A stretch of 64,000 nucleotides of DNA from NCBI GenBank assembly GCA_964036665.1, contig OZ038530.1, positions 4,340,001-4,404,000 on the forward strand, given 5' to 3'. The position numbers were made by a program, and so were the translations under genes. Position 1 is the first letter of the stretch. Every line of letters starts with the position of its first letter. The notes beneath the pieces were generated by a model. The model had not been told where the DNA came from. It ran no database searches and saw nothing but the letters and a program-made list of their open reading frames with translations. This document shows, one piece after another, positions 57,038 through 64,000 of this stretch. The stretch comes from Gordius sp. MW1 (taxonomy: Eukaryota; Nematomorpha; Gordioida; Gordea; Gordiidae).

Positions 57038-59611
57038 GTAAGTAAGTAAGTAAGTTTGCCGCGAAGACGCCCAAGAGCTTAGTTAGTGCAATCTAAGGTT
57101 GAGCCCCTTCTAACGCCAAATGGCGCATCAGGCCACGTTAGTGATAACGTGTGTAAATATGCTGTAAAAAAATGGTTAACGTGCAGTGTAATTATGACAT
57201 GTAAATATGTAATACCTATTGACTTGAAAGTAATGTAAAGCCTTTAATGGTAAGGTCGTAAATGAATAATGCGTGAGAAGATCCTTAATGGGGGAGCCGC
57301 AATAATTTGTTATTAGAGAAGTCTTTCCAAAGCTTCCTGTCTTGCATGATGGGTAGCAATGAATTCCAATCATGACCCAGTGCTTGGACCTCACGGAACA
57401 CCTTGTAAAGCCAGCTGCCGTTGCATTTGCGGCCTTTTAGCTGGGGTGGACACCAAAACAGGGAAGATAGACAATAGTTGGTTCCCTTCCTTCGCTTGAT
57501 GTGCCAAAAAACCCCATTTTCTCGCGAGTAGAATGTTTTTGATTGGGGCGATTCTGCAGCGCACCCATAGATCCTCATTGGTTATTCTCATCGGATAAAA
57601 TATCCGGCAAACGATACGTAGCATTTTATTAAGACTAACTTGCAGTTTCTTTAGGCTAGGAGCCTTCAGCGACCAAGAATCGCAGCCGTATAGGACTGGT
57701 AGGATCGTGACTTTGAAAACTCAAACGTGTATGGAGCGTCAGTTGGCGTGAGCGCCAAATCGCCGAGCATAAATAGAATTTGACCATGGTCCGACGGAGC
57801 TTCGATTCGGCATCCGCTTTGGCGTAGGTATCTGGAGTAAGGTCCACTCCCAAATATCGGACTTTTTGAGATGCATTTATTATGTTGTTGTTGATTACCA
57901 GAGTAGAGTTCGAAGGATCGTTTATACAAATCATTGAGCATTTGTTGGGGTTTATAAACAGTCCTGCTTGCTTGGCTTGGATGCTGAACCTGTCTAACAT
58001 TAGTTGTGCTTTGGAAATAGAAGGGGCCACTAGACATATGTCGTCTGCGAACAGCAGGGATGATAGAGTAGTGCCGTTTAGTTTGATACCATCAGTCGGA
58101 AATGTGGATCTCTTCATTATTAGATCCATCGCAATTATAAAGAGGAGAGGGGACAGCGGGCAACCTTGCCTGACACCAGAAGTTACTGGTATGGGCTCCG
58201 ATTTATGGTGGAGGTGAGAGATAACTAGTTTCATGTTTTCATAGAGTAGAAAGATCATGAGAGTTATTTTCTTAGGCAAGCCTAATAAGCATAGCGCTTC
58301 CCAAATGTATAGATGGCACAGCGAGTCAAAAGCTTTAGCGATGTCTAAAAACACAAGAACCAGGGGGGAACCGCTTGTCCGTGAGATATCCATTATGTTC
58401 CTTAATGTTATTATGTGCTCTGTCGTCGTACGGCACTTCCTAAAACCTGCTTGATTGTTTTTAATTATTTCGTCCACCTCGCTGTAGATTCGATTGTAAA
58501 TAACCTTGATGAATATTTTTGATTCAAGGTTAATGATAGTCACGCCCCGGTAGTTGTCGGGATTGGATGGATCTCCTTTTTTGAAAAGTTTGATCAAGTG
58601 ACCTATTGTCCAGGAGTCCGGTATAACCTCTTTCGTCCAAACTTTCAGAAACAAGTCGTGTAAAAGAGAGCTAGAGATATGGGAGTCAGCTTTGAGCGCT
58701 TCTGAGGTTAGACCTGACGGATCGGCCGCTTTGTGGGATTTGAGTGACTTGATAGCTCTGTCAATTTCAGATAAATAGGGTGGGTCCGTATCGATGAGGA
58801 GGGGTGGTGGGCCTTTGAAGTTAACGATAAATCCTCTGTATATATCTACTACAGGGAATAAGGGCTCAGGCGACAAGATTGAACGAAAATGATCTTCCCA
58901 AGCTTTGGTTTGGGCCAAGGTGTCGTTGGAGCCGCCAACTGTGTTTATGCTATTGTAGGCTCGTTTGGAGAATGTGTTATAGTTAAGGCTGTCTAGAATG
59001 GTAAACAACTGGTGATTGTTATTAGAGCGGGCTGCCACTTCGGCCTCTGTGGCTTTTGCGTTAATAAACGCTATTTTATCTTGTCTAATGCTGGATTTAA
59101 TACGCTTGCTGAGAGCGGATAAGCATGCGTTTTTGAAAGGAAACTCATTTCTATCAAAGTAGATGTTAGATTTTGTCTTGAGGAGCCCAGTTGTTTTTTC
59201 TGAAAACCAAGTCTTTGTTCTAATTCGACCCTGGTCCTTCAAGGGAATTGTAAAAATTTCTGATATTTTTATGCTGTGATCGTTTATCGACAGGTCGGAA
59301 AGATTGTTATTTTGGATTTTTAGGCGAAGGTGGTCCCTAAATTCAGTGGTTTGGGACAGACCCTGGGGCCTTATTTTCGGGGATTTGCGTGTCGAAGGAA
59401 CCCGTAGGGTAGCTGCTTTCAACACTAGTTCAGCGGCTATTGCACAATGGTCAGCATCATCGGTGAGGGGGTCCACAATTACATGAAAGTTTTTGACGAT
59501 TTTTAGATGCCTTGACCTACAGATCAGATGGTCTATTTGGCTTGATTGCAAGTTGTTTTTTTTCCATAAGGTGGCCAGCTGAATATAAGGAAGATCTGAG
59601 AATGTTGAAGT
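57038..59611 (-). mobile_element. LINE copy B, younger, 5'-truncated, inserted in A
   Basis: Minus-strand non-LTR retrotransposon of 2.57 kb. The 5' end lacks most of the endonuclease but keeps its end (ADHCAIAAEL, the APE SDH-type motif, near 59,440). It then has a long intact frame through reverse transcriptase (KLFKKGDPSNPDNYRGVTII; NQAGFRKCRTTTEHIITL; FLDIAKAFDS; SGVRQGCPLSPLLFII; FADDICLV near 58,040; KVRYLGVDLTPD). Near 57,720 a frame change separates this from the C-terminal YGCDSWSLKAP...ARKWGFLAHQ part. The 3' UTR ends in gtcttcgcggcaaa and a (CTTA)n tail at 57,038-57,055. The first 80 or so codons of the 734-codon frame are antisense copy A, not LINE B. Confidence 0.85.
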
Positions 59612-59939
59612 CATTCGACTCTGTCCATCACCTATATAATACATGGGAGGCATTCTGTGTACTAGAAATGAAGGCAGTCGTTTCCCACATTCACCATGTC
59701 TAAACCAATTTTGGTCACGACGGGAGTCAGGTAAGGCTATCCATTGTCCTCTTCTTTTTATTATAGTGATGGATCTGATAATGAAAAGATCAATATTTGT
59801 CTCCGATGGCATTGCGTTAAACGGGATTATGCTATCGTCGCTCATCTTTGCTAACGACATATGTCTGGTGGCAACCTCTACACAGAAGGCCCATTCTATG
59901 GTAGATAGATTCTCCGCTCAGGAGCTGGACTATTTATAA
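59612..59939 (+). repeat. Right copy of the duplication flanking LINE B
   Basis: A 328-bp direct repeat of 56,703-57,037, differing by a to g in gaaggcagtcg, two changes in ggtagatag and loss of 7 nt in the ctcagg..agctggac stretch. It begins exactly where copy B ends at its 5' side. Confidence 0.85.
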
Positions 59940-60828
59940 ATGCAGACAAATGCGCTATGATTACATTAAATGTTTCCTCAATTGACAAGATACTTATCAA
60001 TAACAACCCTATTAATGTATCACAAAAAGTTCGATACTTGGGGGTAGACCTCACAACGGACATCTATGCCGGAGTAAATGCGGAGTTAAAATCGCAACGC
60101 ACCCTTGTTAAGTTTTACTCTTGTTCCGCCATATGGAGATCCCGTCACTTGACGCTTCCTACGCCACTCAGAATCATCATAGTAATGATTCTACCAGTTT
60201 TGTTATACGGTTGTGAATCCTGGTCTTTAAAAGCACCTACCCTAAGAAAGCTTCAAGTCAGCGTGAATAAAATGCTGCGAATAGTTTGTAGAATTATCTA
60301 CCCTAATATAATATCAACGAAAATTTGTGGATTCGGTGCAAAGGTCCTCCCATAAACAATATAATTTCAACCAGAAAATGGGGCTTTTTAGCCCATCAGG
60401 TCATAAGGAAAGGAACTAATTATTGTCTGTCTTCCCTGTTTGGCGTCCCCCTCTATTAAGTGGTCGCACGTGCAATAACAGTTGGCTGTACAAAGTATTC
60501 CGCGACAGCACCAAAGATTGGACCTCGTTGCAAGCTATTATGCATGATACAAAATCATGGAAAATTTTCTCGAAAACTCAAATTTTTCGTCTTAACTAAG
60601 TCGGCCTTATCCCTCCCCATAATCTAAAGTATAATGATCAATAATAACGCACACTTAAGTACATTAACTTATTATCATACATATTTACAATGCATAATAA
60701 ATACATTTGTTACAGGAACAATACACATGTTAGCAATAACGTGGCCTTATGCGCCATATGGCCTAAGAAGAGGCTCAACTTAAGATTGCACTTACTAAGC
60801 TCTTGGGCGTCTTCGGGGCAAATATACC
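59612..60828 (+). mobile_element. LINE copy A, 3' part
   Basis: Continues copy A after the insertion: NPINVSQKVRYLGVDLTTDI, SCSAIWRSRHLTLP, VLLYGCESWSLKAPTLRKLQ, NKMLRIVCRIIYP, then a broken KWGFLAHQ segment and a 3' UTR (cctaagaagaggctcaactt, then cttgggcgtcttcggggcaa) near 60,770-60,825. The C-terminus corresponds to copy B, but A is diverged from it throughout, so it is an older relative. Confidence 0.8.
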
Positions 60829-61553
60829 ATGCTCGGCGATTTGGCGCTCGCGTCAACTGACGCTCCATACGCGTCTGAGGATTTTCAAAGTCACGATCCT
60901 ACCAATTCTCCTATACGGTTGCGAATCTTGGTAGCTGAAGGCTCCCAGCTTAAAGAAACTGCAAGTCAGTCTTAATAAAATGCTACGTATCGTTTGCCGG
61001 ATATTTTATCCAACGAGAATAACCAACGAGGATCTATGGGTGCGTTGCAAAATCGCTCCAATTAAAAACATTCTACTCGCGAGGAAATGGGGTTTTTTGG
61101 CTCATCAAATACGAAGGAAGGGAACCAACTACTGTCTATCTTCCCTGTTCTGGCCACCCCAGCTAAAAGGTCGCAAATGCATGGCAGCTGGCTCAAGGTG
61201 TTTCGCGATGTCCAAACACTAGGTCATGATTGGAATTCATTGCTGACCATCGTGCAAGACAGGACACTTTGGAAAGACTTCTCAAAGAACCAATTATTGC
61301 GGCTATCTCATTAAGGATCTTCACACGCATTATTCATTTACGACCTTATCATTAAAGGCTTTACAATACTTTCAAGTCAATAGGTATTACATATTTACAT
61401 GTCATAATTACATTGTATATTAAACATTTTGTTACAGCATATTTACACACGTTATCACTAACGTGGCCTGATGCGCCATTTGGTGTTAGAAGGGGCTCAA
61501 CCTTAGATTGCATTAACTAAGCTCTTGAGCGTCTTCACGGCAAACATACATAC
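60829..61553 (+). mobile_element. LINE copy C, strongly 5'-truncated
   Basis: A 0.72-kb copy beginning ctcggcgatttggcgctcgc, abutting the 3' UTR of copy A in the same orientation. It contains the C-terminal region (NKMLRIVCRIFYPTRITNED, APIKNILLARKWGFLAHQ) and the 3' UTR, and ends with cttcacggcaaa plus a (CATA)n tail at about 61,541-61,553. It is closer to copy B than to A, so it belongs to the younger subfamily. Confidence 0.8.
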
Positions 61554-64000
61554 ATAGAACTTAGTAAGTGCAATCTAAGGTTGGGCCCCTTCTTACGCCA
61601 AACGGCGCAAAAAGTCACGTTAGTGATAACCTATGCAATGTACCTGTAACAAATTTGATTAATGTAAATACTTTATGAGAATTTGAAAGAACATACTGGG
61701 TGAAAGCGTTTATTATGAATAAGGTGTACGCGCCCTCGTAATGGAAAGACAAGACAGTTGATTCCTTGAGAACTCTATCCATAGTTTCCTATCCTGCATT
61801 ATAGTTAACATTGAGTTCTAGTCCTAACCCAATAATTGAATTTCACGAAATGTCTTGTGGAGCCAACTGCCGCTGCACTCCTTAGTGAGGGAGGATATCA
61901 GAACATGAAAGACAGTCAATAATTTGTACCTTTCCTCGAGCCTGATGTGCTAAAAAATTCCACTTCCTTGTTAACATAATATTTTTAACTGGAGGAGTTT
62001 TACAAAGCATCCACAGATTTCCGTTTGTTATCGTTGCCAAAATTCGGCATACGATTCGTAGCATTTTGTTAATGTTAACTTGAAGCTTTTTTATGCCTGT
62101 GGCACGCAATGACCAAGATTCGCATCCATAAAGAAGGGTCGGTAGAATCATAATTTCAAAGATCCTCAGGGGGGTGTTAAGGATCAATTGGCGTGAGCGC
62201 CAGAATGCCGAACATGAAAAAAAGTTGTACAAGGGTTCGCCGGAGCTTAAATTCCAGGTCTCCCTATCCCGTGTTAGTTCCACTCCTAGATACCGAACTC
62301 TGTGGGATGCAGGTACTAAATTGTTTTCAATAATTAACTCGTCCTCAGAATGATTATTTGTTAGAAGCATTGAACACTTACCAGCATTTATAAACAACCC
62401 TACTTGCTTCGCCTGAGCAATAAATCTATCAACCATCGATGGGGCCTGTGATATTGACGAAGCGATGAGGCATATATCATCCGCAAAAAGTAAGGATGAT
62501 ATGTTGATACCGTTTATGTTGATGCCATCATAACCGAGTAAAGATCGCTTTACGATCAGATCCATGGCTATTATAAAAGGAAAAGGAGATGTCCTGTCTA
62601 ACTCCCACTGTCACCGGGATCGGCTCTGATTTGTGTTGAAGATTTTATACATTAATTTCATGTCCTTGTAGATCAAGAAGATCATAAGGATCAATTTTTG
62701 GGTATTCACAATAGCGACTCCCATATGTAAAGATGAGAAAGAGAGTCAATCGCCTATGAAATGTCTAAGTAGACTAAAACCAAAGGCATGTATGCGTGAT
62801 ACATCTATCATATTTCTCAGTGATGATGTGTTACGTTGTTGTCTGGCTTTTTCTGAATCCGGCTTGATTTTGTTTCAGGATGCCCTCATATTCTGTCGTA
62901 AATTATTTTAATAAATGTTTTGGACTCAAGGTTTATAATTGTAACTCCCCTGTAAGTATTAGGATCGGATGGGTCACCTTTCTTAAAAAGTTTGATAAGG
63001 CGCCCTTGTGACCAGGTCTCTAGCGCCTCATCTTTAGCCTACCTTTCCAAAAGAGAAGATGTAACATGTACCTGAGATTTAGGGATTCTTCAGGGCCTCT
63101 GAGGTTCATCCGATCAAGTCAGCCGTTTTGTGTAATTTTAGTGCTTTAATAGCTCTATTGATCTCGGGTATCGATGGTGGGTCAGTTACTATTAAGAGCG
63201 CCGAAGTTCAGTATGAAATCTCTGTAGATGTCCAATATCAGCACTTTGAATTGGAGAGACAAAATAGATCAAAAGTGAAGCTCCCATGTTTTTGTATGAA
63301 CCAAGAAACCATTTTAGACTGTTTTTATGTTGTAGTATGCCCTTTTGGAAAACGAGGTACGATTTAGGCTTTTGTTATGTTAAATAGTTGATGAGTGCAT
63401 TTGATCGTGCCGCCACCTCAGCCTCACTGGTTCTCGAATTAAGCAAGTTTATCCTGCCTTATGCTTGACTTGATGCGCTTGCTGAGGGCCGATAGGCAGG
63501 AATTTTTATAGGGGAAGCTTTTATCATCAAAAAAAGAGTTGATTTCTTGTCCTTAATAGCACTAGCGCTTGCTGCGAGAACCATGTTTTCGTCTTCATTC
63601 GATCGTGGCACTTGGGGGCATTAGCAAATATAGCTGATATTTTTACACTTAACTCATTAATTGGTAAATCGGAAAAATTAGTATTTCTAAATTTGGAGCG
63701 TAGGTAATCGCTGAATTCAGTTTTACCGGACAAACGTTGTGGCCTTATGGTTTGATTTTTGTGCTTTGATGGTATTCGTAAGGTGGCTAATTTCGCTACC
63801 AGCTCAGCTGCTATGGCGCAGTGGTCCGCCTTTTCAATGATAGTGTCCTAAATTACACGAAAATTTTTAACGATTTTATAATGTCGTGACCTACACAGCA
63901 GGTGATCAATTTGGCTTATTTGGGAACTAATCCTTCTTCTAAATGTGGCCAGCTGATATGTGGGGAGCTGAGAAAAACTAGAGGCAATACGCCACTTCGA
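61554..64000 (-). mobile_element. LINE copy D, continues past the window
   Basis: A minus-strand copy of the same family with its 3' end at about 61,557, tail to tail with copy C. The 61,882-62,565 frame gives FADDICLIASSISQAPSMVD, HRVRYLGVELTRD, LLYGCESWSLRATGIKKLQV and NKMLRIVCRI. Farther on, broken pieces of the RT N-terminus follow, plus the linker (KTKTWFSQQALVLLRTRNQL near 63,530-63,600). Many frame changes make it inactive. It is more diverged from B than C is. The 5' part lies outside the window. Confidence 0.75.

Noticed and set aside
59600-59860. The first 80 or so codons of the long minus-strand frame ending at 59,860
   Set aside because: They read antisense through the duplicated flank of LINE copy A. 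The LINE B coding part begins only near 59,600.

Overview
This window is nuclear DNA from an animal (metazoan), very AT-rich, with sparse intron-containing genes buried in decayed transposable elements. The evidence is two conserved multi-exon genes with GT-AG introns, one for a cytosolic 10-formyltetrahydrofolate dehydrogenase (ALDH1L family) and one for exocyst subunit Sec5/EXOC2, plus the mix of hAT, piggyBac, Ty3/Gypsy and LINE relics. Some introns are only 35-42 nt. The species cannot be named from sequence alone; an invertebrate is likely.

Layout. 1-10.3 kb: repeat-dominated. It holds a possible 4.3-kb element bounded by inverted similarity (1-4,360), a 112-bp tandem array, a hAT transposase relic (about 5.86-7.2 kb), a piggyBac-like relic (about 8.0-8.8 kb) and several short hAT-type MITEs with 8-bp target duplications. 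10.3-13.1 kb: 3' part of a small RRM RNA-binding protein gene (+ strand), whose large intron carries a LINE 3' fragment. 14.5-14.8 kb: a MITE with TTA target duplications. 16.26-27.66 kb: the ALDH1L gene (- strand), 17 exons reconstructed, encoding the formyltransferase, acyl-carrier and aldehyde dehydrogenase modules; only the short last exon was not found. 28.03-32.67 kb: a broken Ty3/Gypsy LTR element.

33-44 kb: non-coding, with a structured GC-richer island (35.15-35.7 kb), an array of CCAATGG hairpins (37.3-37.86 kb) interrupted by a 2.7-kb composite repeat (161-bp satellite plus six palindromic modules), and a tRNA-like B-box segment. 44.26-53.5 kb: the C-terminal half of Sec5 (- strand, 13 exons), with a 1.34-kb hAT relic in its last large intron and a mariner-like MITE in another. 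Two weaker candidate Sec5 exons lie at 53.7 and 54.8 kb. 54.9-64 kb: a nest of APE-type LINE copies. An older + copy (A) is split by a younger - copy (B) with a duplicated flank of about 335 bp. A third, 5'-truncated + copy (C) abuts the 3' end of A, and a fourth copy (D, -) runs off the window, tail to tail with C.

The host genes are unrelated in function (folate one-carbon metabolism, exocytosis, RNA binding) and do not form an operon or system. The unusual content is in the repeats: the very long LINE-associated duplication, the palindrome arrays and the structured island.
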